64,000 nt of DNA, from the NCBI RefSeq assembly GCF_024448935.1, contig NZ_JAMOIE010000004.1:1-64000 (forward strand). The letters are read 5' to 3'. The stretch comes from Stutzerimonas stutzeri. GTDB taxonomy: Bacteria > Pseudomonadota > Gammaproteobacteria > Pseudomonadales > Pseudomonadaceae. Position 1 is the first letter of the stretch, and every line of letters begins with the position of its first letter. The notes under the pieces were generated by a model, which saw only the letters and a program-made list of their open reading frames with translations, did not search any database and was not told the origin of the DNA. The position numbers were made by a program, and so were the translations under genes. This document shows positions 36,244 to 47,247 of this stretch, one piece after another.

Positions 36244-36828
36244 ATGCGAATAGGGAGCAGCCTGCTGTTGCTGTTGGGTTTACAGGGCGCGACGGTAGCG
36301 CAAGCTGAGCTGTATCGCTATGTCGATGACCAGGGTGTAGTGGTTCTCGATCGGCACGGTGTGCCGCCGCAATTCATTGGCCGCGGTTATGAGGTCCTCA
36401 ACGACCAGGGCCGTGTGACGCAAGTAGTGCCGCCTGCGCCAACTGCCCAAGAGCGCCAACTTCTGCTGGAAGCCAAGGCCCGAGCTGAGAGCGATGCTCA
36501 ACTGCTGCGACTGTATGCCAGTGTTGCTGATGTCGAACGCGCCAAGGCACGCAGGCTGTCAGAGCTCGACAGTCTCATCGGTATCACTCGCGGCAACCTG
36601 CAATCGTTGCGGACACAGCAGGCGAACCTTCAGAGTCAGGCGGCAAGCCATGAGCGCGCCGGACGGGAGGTGCCTGAGCAGCTGCTGGTACAGATCGACA
36701 ATCTGGTCCAGGAGCAGGCCAGCCTGAAACGGGACGTCGAGCGCTACAGGCAGACCCGCAAGCAGGCCGAAGTCAGCTATGGCCGAGAGCGTGAGCGAGT
36801 GGCCGAGTTGCTTGGTCAGTCCGAATAG
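36244..36828 (+). CDS. DUF4124 domain exported protein with coiled coil
   Basis: Predicted periplasmic protein of 194 aa. A signal peptide (about 1-21, RIGSSLLLLLGLQGATVAQA) is followed by the DUF4124 motif LYRYVDDQGVVVLDRHGVPP, which resembles a small beta fold. A long Glu/Arg/Gln-rich coiled coil spans about 70-194. Function unknown; such proteins are common in Pseudomonas and may bind the cell wall. It ends before a shared bidirectional terminator, opposite argB. Confidence 0.85.
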   Translation: MRIGSSLLLLLGLQGATVAQAELYRYVDDQGVVVLDRHGVPPQFIGRGYEVLNDQGRVTQVVPPAPTAQERQLLLEAKARAESDAQLLRLYASVADVERAKARRLSELDSLIGITRGNLQSLRTQQANLQSQAASHERAGREVPEQLLVQIDNLVQEQASLKRDVERYRQTRKQAEVSYGRERERVAELLGQSE

Positions 36829-36844
36829 CGCTTTGAACAAGGCG

Positions 36845-36883
36845 AAAAAAAGCCCGGCTCTCATAAAAGAGGCCGGGCTTTTT
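36845..36883. terminator. Bidirectional intrinsic terminator between the DUF4124 gene and argB
   Basis: AAAAAAAGCCCGGC pairs with GCCGGGCTTTTT; the inner CTCT/AGAG extends the stem around a short ATAAA-containing loop. A- and T-runs on both sides allow termination of both convergent genes. Confidence 0.92.
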
Positions 36884-36893
36884 CATGACCGTA

Positions 36894-37823
<930 letters not shown>

Positions 37824-40409
37824 TCAGAACGGCAGGGTGAGATCAGGCGCGACAGTATAAAGCTGCGCGCGGAATACTTCCTGTATGCGCATGAGCTCTT
37901 CCTCGGTTTCGGCCTCGAAACGCAGCACCAGCACCGGTGTGGTATTCGAGGCGCGTACCAGGCCCCAGCCTTTCGGGTAATCGACCCGCACACCATCGAG
38001 GGTGGTGATGTTGGCGACGCCCCAATGGGCGTCGCGATGCAGCGACTCGATGATGGTGAACTTGCTTTCCTCGGTGACCTGAATATTGATTTCGGGTGTC
38101 GAGATGTCGTTAGGGAAAGCCGAGAAGACCTGTTCCGCGTTGCGCTTGTCCTGGCTGAGAATTTCCAGCAGGCGCACGGCGCTGTAGATGCCGTCGTCGA
38201 AGCCGTACCAGCGCTCCTTGAAAAAGATGTGGCCACTCATCTCGCCTGCGAGCAGCGCCCCGGTCTCTTTCATTTTTTTCTTGATCAGTGAATGGCCGGT
38301 CTTCCACATCACCGGACGGCCACCGTAGCCACTGATCAACGGCGTCAGGCGTCGGGTACATTTGACGTCGAAAATGATGTCGGCGCCCGGGTTGCGCGAA
38401 ACTACGTCCTTCGCGAACAGCATGAGCAGACGGTCTGGATAGACCACTGTTCCCGCATTGGTCACCACCCCGACGCGGTCGCCGTCGCCGTCGAACGCCA
38501 GGCCCAGGTCGGCATTTTCGGATTTGACCTTGGCAATCAGATCCTCGAGATTTTCCAGCTTGCCCGGGTCGGGGTGATGGTTGGGGAAGTTCCCATCAAC
38601 CTCGCAGAACAACGGTATGACCTGGCAGCCCAGTGCTTCGATCAGTTGCGGCGCGATCACGCCAGCGACGCCGTTGCCGCAGTCCACCACCACCTTCATC
38701 GGCCTGGCCACGGCGATATCGTCACGGATGCGCTTGAAGTAACTCTCCAGCACGTCGACCTGCTCCGCTTGGCCAACGCCTTCGCTGAGATTGCCGGTTT
38801 CGATGCGCTGGCGTAGCGCCTGGATCTGCTCGTTGGCGAGGGTGTCGCCCGCGATCACGATCTTGAAACCGTTGTAGTCCGGCGGGTTGTGGCTGCCGGT
38901 GAGCATCACCCCGGATGTGCCTGCCAGGACGTTGGCGGCGTAGTAGAGCACCGGGGTCGGCACCATGCCGACGTCGCTGACGCTGCAACCGCTGTCCACC
39001 AATCCCTGGATCAGATGCTGGACCAGTTCAGGTCCGGACAGTCGGCCATCGCGGCCGACCGACACGTTCGGCTCACCTTGGGCCAGGCTTTCGGAGCCTA
39101 CTGCTCGGCCTATCCAGTAAGCGGTTTCGGTGGTCAGGCTGTCGCCGACAACGCCGCGGATGTCATAGGCGCGGAAGATGCTCGCGGGCAGTTGCGGGGC
39201 TTTAGGGGCGCTCATTGCGGTTTTTCGCTCCTTGCTATCGAGGCCAAGCCAATCCTGGTCCTCGTCGAGAATGTCGATGTCGAGAATGTCGGTGTCCTGG
39301 AAAAGAAGGTCGACATAGTCGGTAGATGGGGCTTGCCGAACCGCGGGCTGCTCTGCAGTCGGGGTTTGGGTCGCTGCCATCCCGGCGGTGCGGAGCGGCA
39401 GTCGAGCCAGACTCTTGGCCAGTGCGTCGAGCGCCGGCAGGCTCAAGGTCGGTGTTTTGATGGTCTTGCCGTTGCAGAGTTCCTGAACCATCTGGCCCAG
39501 ATTCAAGACGTCTTCACGGAGCCTCCTTTGCTGTGCGCCGAGCACTGCCTGCAGGCCGAGCAGCAGCCCGCAGAGGGCCGCCAGGGCCGCCCCCAGTATC
39601 GGTATTGGCGAGTGGCCCGCAGTGCCAAGCGCCGATGCAGGCAAGAAACTGATCTGCCAGTTCGGGTTGTTGCTTGGCAGTTCTATTGCGGCCGCGTCCA
39701 GCCCCGCTCCGCCACGCTGGGCCAGCAACTGTGCCGGCGCGCCGCTGAATTGTTGCACCAGTCGCAATTGACCGGCCTGGCGCGGCAGCTGCGGCAGGGG
39801 GGCCAGGAAGCGCTCCAGGCTGGTTACCAACAGCAAGGTGCCCTGAATCGGCTGCTCGGGACTCGGGCGCAACGGCGCCGCGCTGTAGAGCAACCAGCGG
39901 TCGCCGACCTTGAACGCTTCGGTTGCAGGCGTTTGCCCGTTCTCGGCGCGCTGCAGCATATCCAGTGCGGAAAAATTCAGCGGTCCGGGCCGGTTGGCGT
40001 CCGTTCGTGCCTGGCCACGCAGGCTGAGGTGCGCATCGATGACGCCGTCCCGGTAGCCGAGCGCACGTTCGACCGCACGTATCTGCTGCGGCCGCTCGCT
40101 ACGCAGTGCTTCAAGCAGTTGCGGATCGCTGGCGGCGGCGCGCGTGTCTTCGGCCAGTTGGCGGAGCGCCTGATTGATCGCCGAAGCCTGGCTCTGGCCC
40201 CAGGCCTGGGCGAGTGCGCTGGCTTGCTGCTGTCGACTGCTCTGCTGGGCGGTCCAGAGCAGCGCAGCAGCGACCAAAAGCCCCAGCAGCCCGGGGATCA
40301 ATCCGGGGCCGAGTGTTTTCAGGCCGACGCTACGGCGGGGGCGGGAGGGGGCGGTATCGGCGGGGTTGAGAGCGCCGTCGTCCTTGGCGGTGCGCTTGAA
40401 GAGTTTCAT
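37824..40409 (-). CDS. algC: Phosphomannomutase/phosphoglucomutase AlgC with membrane-bound N-terminal domain
   Basis: Two-part protein of 861 aa. Residues from about 399 (MSAPKAPQLPASIFRAYDIR, 39215) form the classic 463-aa mutase for Man-1-P/Glc-1-P, needed for LPS, alginate and other polysaccharides. The phosphoserine loop MLTGSHNPPDYNG, metal loop DGDGDR and sugar loop GEMSGHIFF are intact. The preceding ~400 residues carry two transmembrane segments (about 33-55 and 268-290) flanking an extracytoplasmic domain, then a cytoplasmic linker. I recall long AlgC annotations of this kind in other Pseudomonas. Translation may start at either place. Confidence 0.92.
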   Translation of the reverse strand: MKLFKRTAKDDGALNPADTAPSRPRRSVGLKTLGPGLIPGLLGLLVAAALLWTAQQSSRQQQASALAQAWGQSQASAINQALRQLAEDTRAAASDPQLLEALRSERPQQIRAVERALGYRDGVIDAHLSLRGQARTDANRPGPLNFSALDMLQRAENGQTPATEAFKVGDRWLLYSAAPLRPSPEQPIQGTLLLVTSLERFLAPLPQLPRQAGQLRLVQQFSGAPAQLLAQRGGAGLDAAAIELPSNNPNWQISFLPASALGTAGHSPIPILGAALAALCGLLLGLQAVLGAQQRRLREDVLNLGQMVQELCNGKTIKTPTLSLPALDALAKSLARLPLRTAGMAATQTPTAEQPAVRQAPSTDYVDLLFQDTDILDIDILDEDQDWLGLDSKERKTAMSAPKAPQLPASIFRAYDIRGVVGDSLTTETAYWIGRAVGSESLAQGEPNVSVGRDGRLSGPELVQHLIQGLVDSGCSVSDVGMVPTPVLYYAANVLAGTSGVMLTGSHNPPDYNGFKIVIAGDTLANEQIQALRQRIETGNLSEGVGQAEQVDVLESYFKRIRDDIAVARPMKVVVDCGNGVAGVIAPQLIEALGCQVIPLFCEVDGNFPNHHPDPGKLENLEDLIAKVKSENADLGLAFDGDGDRVGVVTNAGTVVYPDRLLMLFAKDVVSRNPGADIIFDVKCTRRLTPLISGYGGRPVMWKTGHSLIKKKMKETGALLAGEMSGHIFFKERWYGFDDGIYSAVRLLEILSQDKRNAEQVFSAFPNDISTPEINIQVTEESKFTIIESLHRDAHWGVANITTLDGVRVDYPKGWGLVRASNTTPVLVLRFEAETEEELMRIQEVFRAQLYTVAPDLTLPF

Positions 40410-40447
40410 GGAGCTCCCCGGTTCGTCCTGAAAAGGATCAGAAATGC

Positions 40448-40903
40448 TCAGTGCCTGCCAGAATGGCCGAAGCCGCCGGCGCCACGCTCACTGCTGTCGA
40501 ACTCGTTCACCAGTTCGAACTGCGCTTGGATCACCGGGACCAGCATCAGCTGGGCGATGCGCTCCCCTATGGCGATGTTGAAGCGGGTCTGGCCGCGGTT
40601 CCAGCAGGACACCATCAGCTCGCCCTGATAATCCGAATCGATCAGCCCGACCAGGTTGCCCAGCACGATGCCGTGCTTGTGCCCCAAGCCAGAGCGCGGC
40701 AGGACTAGCGCCGCCAGGTTCGGGTCGGCGATATGGATGGACAGGCCGGTGGGGATCAACAGGGTCTGTCCCGGTTCCAGCGTCGTATCGGTGTGCAGCA
40801 TGGCGCGCAGGTCGAACCCGGCGGAGCCGCTGGTGGCGTACGCGGGCAGCGGGAAATCCGAGCCAAGACGGGGGTCGAGAATTTTTGCTTGTAGCTTGTG
40901 CAT
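40448..40903 (-). CDS. dut: Deoxyuridine 5'-triphosphate nucleotidohydrolase
   Basis: Trimeric dUTPase (151 aa) that keeps uracil out of DNA. The five family motifs are seen in order: [39 protein letters not shown] and the C-terminal [11 protein letters not shown] that closes over the active site. It is flanked by coaBC (2 bp upstream) and algC, the conserved coaBC-dut-algC-argB order. Confidence 0.97.
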   Translation of the reverse strand: MHKLQAKILDPRLGSDFPLPAYATSGSAGFDLRAMLHTDTTLEPGQTLLIPTGLSIHIADPNLAALVLPRSGLGHKHGIVLGNLVGLIDSDYQGELMVSCWNRGQTRFNIAIGERIAQLMLVPVIQAQFELVNEFDSSERGAGGFGHSGRH

Positions 40904-40905
40904 GG

Positions 40906-42114
40906 TCAGGCCTGATGAAAGCGGTCGGCGATGAAGGCGATCAGCTGGCGGGCAATGTGCCCCTTGCTGGCCTGGCTGAAACGGGTTTCGTGCTGCTGTC
41001 GGTCGATCACCGTGACGGCATTTTCTTCGCTGTTGAAACCGATGCTGGGGTTGGCCACGTCATTGGCCACGATCAGGTCGAGGTTCTTGTCACGCAGTTT
41101 GCGCGTCGCGTATTCCAGCAGGTTCTCGGTTTCGGCGGCGAAGCCGACGCTGAACGGCCGATCCGGCCGTCCGGCCAGCGTGGCGAGGATGTCGGGGTTG
41201 CGAACCATCTGCAGCAACAGGCCGTCGCCCTTGGCGGGGTCTTTCTTCAGTTTATGCGGCGCTACGACTTCCGGGCGATAGTCGGCAACCGCCGCGGCAG
41301 CAATGAACAGGTCGCAAGGCATCGCTGCTTCACACGCAGCGAGCATGTCGCGGGCGCTGACCACGTCGATGCGCTGAAGGCGGTCGGGCGTAGGCAGGAA
41401 CACCGGCCCGGCGACCAGGGTCACGCGCGCACCGGCCTCGGCGGCGGCTTCGGCAAGGGCAAATCCCATCTTCCCGGAACTGTGGTTGGTGATGTACCGC
41501 ACCGGATCGATGTTTTCCTGGGTCGGCCCCGCGGTGATCAACAGGTGCTTTCCGGTTAGCAGGCTGCGTTCGAAACAGTCGGCAGCGGCCTGAGCCAGGT
41601 CATCCGCTTCGAGCATACGGCCAAGACCCACATCGCCGCAGGCCTGGCTACCGGAAGCCGGGCCGAACAGGCGGATCCCTCGTTGCTCCAGTAGCGCGCG
41701 GTTGGCTTGGGTGGCAGGATCTGCCCACATGGCCTGATTCATGGCTGGAGCCAGGGCAACCGGTGCGTTGGTCGCCAGTACGAGCGTGGTCAACAGGTCG
41801 TTGGCGACGCCCTGGGCCAGGCGTGCCATCAAATCGGCCGTAGCTGGCGCGACCAGTACCAAGTCGGCCCAGCGTGCCAGCTCGATATGGCCCATCGCGG
41901 CTTCTGCCGCAGGGTCCAGCAGGTCGAGGTGAACCGGATGGCCGGACAGGGCCTGGAGGGTTAACGGCGTGATGAATTCACGGCCGCCGCTGGTCATCAC
42001 GACGCGCACTTCGGCGCCCTGATCGCGTAGCCGGCGCACCAGCTCCGCGCTCTTGTAAGCGGCGATGCCGCCGCCGACGCCCAGGACGATGCGTTTACGA
42101 TAAAGCCGCTGCAT
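40906..42114 (-). CDS. coaBC: Bifunctional phosphopantothenoylcysteine decarboxylase/phosphopantothenate-cysteine ligase
   Basis: Two steps of coenzyme A synthesis in one protein (402 aa). The N-terminal FMN-dependent CoaC domain (about 1-185) shows [14 protein letters not shown], the catalytic His in [12 protein letters not shown] and PAMNQAMW. The C-terminal CTP-dependent CoaB domain (about 190-402) shows [20 protein letters not shown] and the AAVADYRPE motif. A short gap separates it from dut; radC is divergent. Confidence 0.97.
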   Translation of the reverse strand: MQRLYRKRIVLGVGGGIAAYKSAELVRRLRDQGAEVRVVMTSGGREFITPLTLQALSGHPVHLDLLDPAAEAAMGHIELARWADLVLVAPATADLMARLAQGVANDLLTTLVLATNAPVALAPAMNQAMWADPATQANRALLEQRGIRLFGPASGSQACGDVGLGRMLEADDLAQAAADCFERSLLTGKHLLITAGPTQENIDPVRYITNHSSGKMGFALAEAAAEAGARVTLVAGPVFLPTPDRLQRIDVVSARDMLAACEAAMPCDLFIAAAAVADYRPEVVAPHKLKKDPAKGDGLLLQMVRNPDILATLAGRPDRPFSVGFAAETENLLEYATRKLRDKNLDLIVANDVANPSIGFNSEENAVTVIDRQQHETRFSQASKGHIARQLIAFIADRFHQA

Positions 42115-42235
42115 AGGCCTGCCTTGTTACAGGGTGAGAACTGGTTCCGATGAAAACCGGTTGCCATGGATAAAAGGCCGCTAAGATAGCACAGCGCCCT
42201 CAGAGGACGAGGGGCACGCTCGACATGGAGGTGGC

Positions 42236-42910
42236 ATGAGCATTCGTGACTGGCCAGCGGCGGAACGGCCGCGGGAAAAGCTGTTGGAGCAGGGCGCATC
42301 GGCGCTGTCCGATGCGGAGCTGCTGGCGATTTTCTTGCGCACCGGCGTGGCCGGGAAAAGCGCGGTGGATCTGGCGCGACACCTGCTCAACGAGTTCGGC
42401 AGCCTGCGTGCGCTGCTGGAAAGCGACCGCGAACAATTCAGCGCACACCTGGGGCTAGGGCCGGCCAAGTTCGCGCAACTGCAGGCCGTGTTGGAAATGG
42501 CAAGACGGCATCTGGCAGAGCGCATCCGTCGTGATTCGGCGCTGGAAAGCCCGCAGGCAGTGCGTGACTATCTCAAGGCGCGTCTGCGGCACGAGCCGCA
42601 CGAACTCTTTGCCTGCCTCTTCCTTGACTCCAAACACCGGGTGTTGGCGTTCGAGGTGCTGTTCCACGGCACCATCGACGGAGCCAGCGTCTACCCTCGC
42701 CAGGTGGTCAAGCGCGCACTGGCGCAGAATGCCGCAGCCGTCATCCTGACCCACAACCATCCATCCGGTGTCGCCGAGCCGAGTCAGGCAGACCGCCAGC
42801 TGACCCGCAAGCTCAGCGATGCACTGGCGCTGATCGATGTGCGGGTGCTCGATCATTTCATCGTCGGGGATGGCGAACCATTGTCGATGGCTGAATACGG
42901 CTGGATGTGA
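42236..42910 (+). CDS. radC: RadC family JAB-domain protein
   Basis: 224-aa protein with an N-terminal helix-hairpin-helix region (about 1-95) and a C-terminal JAB/MPN domain carrying the metal-binding H-x-H...D motif [15 protein letters not shown]. Long named a repair protein, but its in vivo function is unresolved. Start [17 protein letters not shown] is the usual family beginning. It is divergent from coaBC, as in most gammaproteobacteria. Confidence 0.95.
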   Translation: MSIRDWPAAERPREKLLEQGASALSDAELLAIFLRTGVAGKSAVDLARHLLNEFGSLRALLESDREQFSAHLGLGPAKFAQLQAVLEMARRHLAERIRRDSALESPQAVRDYLKARLRHEPHELFACLFLDSKHRVLAFEVLFHGTIDGASVYPRQVVKRALAQNAAAVILTHNHPSGVAEPSQADRQLTRKLSDALALIDVRVLDHFIVGDGEPLSMAEYGWM

Positions 42911-42921
42911 GCCAAGGTTGC

Positions 42922-43317
42922 TCATGCCAGCAGGGGCATCAGCAGCAGTGGAAACAATACGCTGAGGACGAAACGGCCATTCCAGCCGACAGCGATGCGC
43001 CAGGGTGACCGCTGGGCGTGGTCCGCTGCCAGAGCAGGGTCACGATCACGGCGGTCGGCACCATCAGCATCGCGGCCTGGGTGGCGGATAGCCAGGTCAG
43101 GGCGGCCGGCAGGGCCCATCGCAACAACCCTCAAGGTCGCCATGACGCCGCCGTGCATGGTGCTAACATTGTTCAGATGGCGCGGCAGCAGGGTCAGGGC
43201 GAGCGTGGCGTGCGGCGGACCGTAGGCGAGCAACGCGCAGCCGATGTCTGGAAAGAAACCGGTAGCGCAGGCGCGGGCGTGCTGGCGTTGGGCGGGCGAA
43301 TAGTCGCAAGCGGACAT
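42922..43317 (-). pseudogene. PaaI-type thioesterase fragment joined to a membrane-protein fragment
   Basis: The first ~62 codons look like the N-terminal half of a hotdog thioesterase (GFFPDIGCALLAYGPPHATL...HLNNVSTMHGGVMATL, with the active-site HGG). After that the frame loses similarity. In the next frame (43127 to about 43010) a hydrophobic stretch WALPAALTWLSATQAAMLMV continues, and the original frame resumes with WNGRFVLSVLFPLLLMPLLA before the stop. This suggests a deletion junction between a thioesterase and the end of a small two-helix membrane protein, with extra frameshifts. The second partner is unidentified. Confidence 0.6.
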
Positions 43318-43457
43318 GGCGCTCGATCACGGATGGCTTGCCAAGGAGTCTGGCAGTCTTTAGGCTCGGGCTCACATCGATGGAACAGGGTTCCGCACTG
43401 CGGAATATCAGTGGGTCAACATTTAGCATCGCTACGCCATCCACACAGGAGGTTCCC

Positions 43458-44975
43458 ATGTTTTCCCGTATCGGCATTATCGGCGCCGGCGCCATGGGGC
43501 GCGGCATCGCGCAGCTATTTGCCAGCGCCGGCCAGCAGGTCTGGTTATATGACGCTCGGCCCGACACCATCGATCAAGCCCTGCAGTTCAACCGTGAGCT
43601 ACTTGAGCGCAGTGTGGCCAAGGGCCGGTTGGCCGCCGATGAGCTGCCGGCGATTCTGCAGCGCATGCAGCCAGCCCATCAGCTGGCCGAGCTGTCCGGC
43701 TGCGATCTGCTGATCGAAGCCATCGTTGAAAACCTGGAAGCCAAGCAGAGCCTGTTTGTCGAGCTTGAAGGTCTGGTTGCGGCCGACGCCGTCCTGGCGA
43801 CCAATACCTCCTCGTTGTCCGTGACCCGCATTGCCAGTGCCTGCGAGCGGCCCGAGCGGGTGGCTGGGTATCACTTCTTCAATCCCGTGACGCTGATGAA
43901 ACTTGTCGAAGTGGTGCGCGGCGAGCGCACCGACCCGAGGGTCATTGAGCGGCTGGTGCAACTGGCCGAGCATGCCGGGCATTTCCCTGCGATTACGCCG
44001 GATACTCCCGGATTCCTGGTCAATCACGCCGGTCGTGCCTATGGCACCGAGGCGCTGCGCATCCTTAGCGAGGGCATCGCCACGCCGGAACAGATCGACC
44101 GTATTTTGCGGGACGGCCCCGGGTTTCGAATGGGCCCGTTCGAATTGTTCGATCTGACCGGGTTGGATATTTCCCACGCGGTGATGGAGTCGCTGCATGA
44201 CCAGTTCTACTATGACCCGCGCTACACACCGTCTTACCTCGCCGCGCAGCGGGTGGCGGCCGGATTGCTCGGTCGCAAAACCGGCCAGGGCTTCTATCGC
44301 TACGAAGACGGCCAGCAGATCCGCACGCCTGAGCCCCGCTTCGAGCCGGTAGGCATCGATCAGCCGTTCTGGCTCGACAGTATCGAACCCGACCTGCGCA
44401 GCTACATCGGATCGGTATTGCAGCAGGCCGGGGCGATCCTCGAAGAGGGGGCCGAGCCTTCGGCCCAGGCGATCTGTCTGATCACGCCGCTGGGAGAAGA
44501 TGCGAGTAGCTGTATCGAGCGCCTGGCGCTGCCCGGCGTGCGTACCATGGCGCTGGACCTCTTCAGTGACCTTGAAAAACGCCGCGTGCTGATGCGTCAA
44601 CCTGCGCTCGACCCGGCATTGGAGGCTCAGGCACGCCAGGCGTTGGGCGCCGACGGCGTGCCGGTCGAGGTGATCAACGACTCGCCGGGGTTCGTCAGCC
44701 AGCGCATCGTGGCCAGCATCGTCAACCTTGGCTGTGAGATCGCCCAGAAGGGCATCGCTTCTCCAGAGACGCTCGACCGCGCGGTGATGGCGGCCCTTGG
44801 CTATCCAACGGGACCGCTGGGGTTCGCCGCGCATTACAACCCGGCCCGAATCCTGACTATCCTGGAGGGCATGCAGCGCTGCTATGGTCACGAACCACGC
44901 TATCGTCCGAGCCCTTGGCTACGCCGCCGGGTACAGCTCGGTCTGCCGCTGACGGCTCCGGATCAGGCTCGCTAA
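43458..44975 (+). CDS. 3-hydroxyacyl-CoA dehydrogenase (PaaH/PaaC type)
   Basis: NAD-dependent 505-aa dehydrogenase oxidising 3-hydroxyacyl-CoA. The Rossmann motif GIIGAGAMGRGIAQLF is at residues 6-21, ATNTSSLSVTRIA and the catalytic His-Glu pair in GYHFFNPVTLMKLVEVV follow. A second 3HCDH C-terminal repeat at 385-480 makes it the long form seen in phenylacetate degradation. No other paa gene is nearby, so the substrate is uncertain (phenylacetate, fatty acid or other). ATG 43458 has a perfect AGGAGG six bases upstream. Confidence 0.9.
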   Translation: MFSRIGIIGAGAMGRGIAQLFASAGQQVWLYDARPDTIDQALQFNRELLERSVAKGRLAADELPAILQRMQPAHQLAELSGCDLLIEAIVENLEAKQSLFVELEGLVAADAVLATNTSSLSVTRIASACERPERVAGYHFFNPVTLMKLVEVVRGERTDPRVIERLVQLAEHAGHFPAITPDTPGFLVNHAGRAYGTEALRILSEGIATPEQIDRILRDGPGFRMGPFELFDLTGLDISHAVMESLHDQFYYDPRYTPSYLAAQRVAAGLLGRKTGQGFYRYEDGQQIRTPEPRFEPVGIDQPFWLDSIEPDLRSYIGSVLQQAGAILEEGAEPSAQAICLITPLGEDASSCIERLALPGVRTMALDLFSDLEKRRVLMRQPALDPALEAQARQALGADGVPVEVINDSPGFVSQRIVASIVNLGCEIAQKGIASPETLDRAVMAALGYPTGPLGFAAHYNPARILTILEGMQRCYGHEPRYRPSPWLRRRVQLGLPLTAPDQAR

Positions 44976-45182
44976 AAAGCGCAGGCCTGACCTGCGTTCA
45001 GGTTCGAGGCTGCTCAAGGTTGGCCGCATCCAGCCGTTAACCCGGTAACTCGGCCGTGCTGGCTGACAACGGTTGTGTAATCGTTGCCAGCCAGGCAAGG
45101 CCATGTGCCACCAAGGAATAATGTTCTTTGCTGGCAGAGGTGGTACAACGCTTTTTTACCGGATGAAAACAAGAGGCCACCG

Positions 45183-46751
45183 ATGCGCCCTACCTTTCGC
45201 CTTCACCCCAAGGCCTGTCTGTTTCACGCGGCGGCCCTGCTGGGGCTGCTGTTGTTCCAGGGCTGGATGGAATTGCCGTTCTATCTGACCTCTATCACCA
45301 TCTTGTTGTTTGCCCTGTGGCCCTGGTTCGGCCCCTGGCGCAGCGAGACGGGCATCCCGGTTGCAGCGGACGCCGGCGAGCCGAGTTCCGCTGCGCTGAG
45401 CAAGAGCCTCTCCCGGCATACCTGTCATAACGCCCTGTCGGCTGCTCAGGTGTCGTTCAGCGCGGAGCAACTGGCGGCACGGTTGCAGTCACAGCTGGTT
45501 GCGGTCAGCGAGATCGCCAATGGCGCCGAGGCGATGACGGCGACCGAACAGGACAGCGCTGCCCGAGCACGGCAGGCGTTGGAAGCGGCCGAAGCCGTGC
45601 GGCGTAGCAGTGATAGTGGGCGTGTCGAACTGCAACACGCCATCGAACGCATGCAGCAGCTCAGCGCACAGACCCAGGCCAGCCGCGAACTGCTCGACGG
45701 ACTCTCGGCGCGCACCGAAGAAATCCGCCAGATCACCGATGTGATTCAGTCCATTGCCAGCCAGACCAACCTGCTCGCACTCAACGCGGCGATCGAGGCG
45801 GCGCGCGCCGGTGAGGCCGGGCGTGGCTTTGCCGTGGTGGCTGATGAGGTGCGAAACCTGGCCGGTCGCACCAGCAGTGCTACCGGAGAGGTGGGTCGGA
45901 TGGTTAGCGATATCCGTGAGCAAAGTGGCGCGGTGGTCAGCCATATCCAGAAGCAGGCCAGCGAGCTGGACGAAGCCGCCGCACAGATCGCCGGGACGGG
46001 AGCTCAGCTCAGTGGAATTGCCGAGTTGGCTGGCAATGTCGAAACCCAGGTGGCGCAAATCGCTGCCGGCACGGCGAGCAATCACGAGCGACTCGCGCAG
46101 TTGTTCGTCGCGGTAGAGCAGTTGCGTGGAGACGCTCTGGAGAGCGAGACCCAGACCCGCCAATTGGAGCAGGCCGCAGACAAGCTGGTAGGCCAGGCGG
46201 AAACCGTCAGCGAACAGCTCGCCGAGGTACAACTCGATGCCTACCACCAGGATGTTTACGATCTCGCGCGCGAAGCGGCGGCTGCCATCGGAGCGCGTTT
46301 CGAGGCGGACGTGCAAGCCGGGCGCCTGAGTGTCGACGATCTGTTTGATCGCGATTACCGGGCGCAGCCGGGGACTGATCCGATCCGCTATAACACCCGT
46401 TTCGACCGTTACGCCGACGAGGTGCTGCCGGCGATCCAGGAACCCCTGCTCGCGCGCAACGATGCGTTGATCTATGCCATCGCGACTACGCCGGACGGCT
46501 ACGTACCGACCCACAACCGTGCCTTCAGCCAGCCCCCGGTCGGCGACCCGGAGATCGACAAGGTCAACAGCCGCAGCAAGCGTTTGTTCAATGACCGCAC
46601 CGGCGCGCGCTGTGGCAGCCACGAACGCAAGGTGCTGTTGCAGACCTACAGCCGCGATACCGGCGAGCTGATGCATGACCTGTCGGTGCCGATCATGGTC
46701 AACGGCCGTCACTGGGGTGGCCTGCGATTGGGCTACCGTCCGGAGCCCTAG
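45183..46751 (+). CDS. Methyl-accepting chemotaxis protein with C-terminal sensor region
   Basis: 522-aa chemoreceptor of unusual order. Two close hydrophobic stretches (about 11-48) make an N-terminal anchor with almost no periplasmic part. The signalling hairpin with the conserved tip [20 protein letters not shown] lies at about 195-215. About 180 residues follow, with [37 protein letters not shown] and [20 protein letters not shown], a PAS/Cache-like sensing region located in the cytoplasm. No HAMP domain and no C-terminal CheR-binding pentapeptide. ATG 45183 chosen at [15 protein letters not shown]. Confidence 0.88.
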   Translation: MRPTFRLHPKACLFHAAALLGLLLFQGWMELPFYLTSITILLFALWPWFGPWRSETGIPVAADAGEPSSAALSKSLSRHTCHNALSAAQVSFSAEQLAARLQSQLVAVSEIANGAEAMTATEQDSAARARQALEAAEAVRRSSDSGRVELQHAIERMQQLSAQTQASRELLDGLSARTEEIRQITDVIQSIASQTNLLALNAAIEAARAGEAGRGFAVVADEVRNLAGRTSSATGEVGRMVSDIREQSGAVVSHIQKQASELDEAAAQIAGTGAQLSGIAELAGNVETQVAQIAAGTASNHERLAQLFVAVEQLRGDALESETQTRQLEQAADKLVGQAETVSEQLAEVQLDAYHQDVYDLAREAAAAIGARFEADVQAGRLSVDDLFDRDYRAQPGTDPIRYNTRFDRYADEVLPAIQEPLLARNDALIYAIATTPDGYVPTHNRAFSQPPVGDPEIDKVNSRSKRLFNDRTGARCGSHERKVLLQTYSRDTGELMHDLSVPIMVNGRHWGGLRLGYRPEP

Positions 46752-46869
46752 CTGAGCCGCGGATTGGCGCAAGCGCCATGACCTTTGGCGCTCAACCATC
46801 ACTCGACACCGCGTGGCACCTTGCCGAGCTGGCTAAGCTTGCCAGCCAGGCTATTCGGAGCTCGTCCCG

Positions 46870-47107
46870 ATGCAAACACTGGCCGATCACCTCGGCCAAT
46901 ACGCGGCCATCACCGGGACCGCGCAATCTGCTCAGCCATTTCATCGGCATTCCGATGATCGTGCTGGCTGTCGCAGCGCTGCTGTCGCGTCCAGGTGTTT
47001 GAGGTGTTCGGGCTATGGCTGAGTCCGGTTGCGCTGGTCGCCTTGATCTCGACGCTGCTCCGGTTGTTCGCGGGGCGGTTTCGAATGAGCCTACATGGGC
47101 GAGGTTG
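46870..47107 (+). pseudogene. Mpo1-like (DUF962) membrane protein, frameshifted
   Basis: MQTLADHLGQYAA starts in one frame. RNLLSHFIGIPMIVLAVAAL (the family HFIGIP motif) is in a second, ending at a TGA, and VFEVFGLWLSPVALVALIST in a third ends at TGA 47107. Two or more small deletions are needed to join them. The intact family (about 150-170 aa) is a small membrane dioxygenase-like protein; here the C-terminal half is also missing. 47108-47247 holds nothing recognisable. Confidence 0.75.
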
Positions 47108-47247
47108 AGGTACTGCACAGCGAGTATTCCACCTTGGCCGCTCGGTGCGAACGTTGGCGCCTTGCTGGCCCATCTTGGATGGGCGGCCCGTTTGCACGGC
47201 AAGATTGGCCGAAGTGGCACGAACCCCCTTGCGCGCGTTGAAGCCGC

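Noticed and set aside
38889-40628. 579-codon plus-strand frame opposite algC
   Set aside because: Antisense of algC and dut; no motif support.
44980-44996. Hairpin CGCAGG/CCTGCG after the hydroxyacyl-CoA dehydrogenase gene as a terminator
   Set aside because: No T-run on the gene's strand; the A-run precedes it, and no minus-strand gene ends here.
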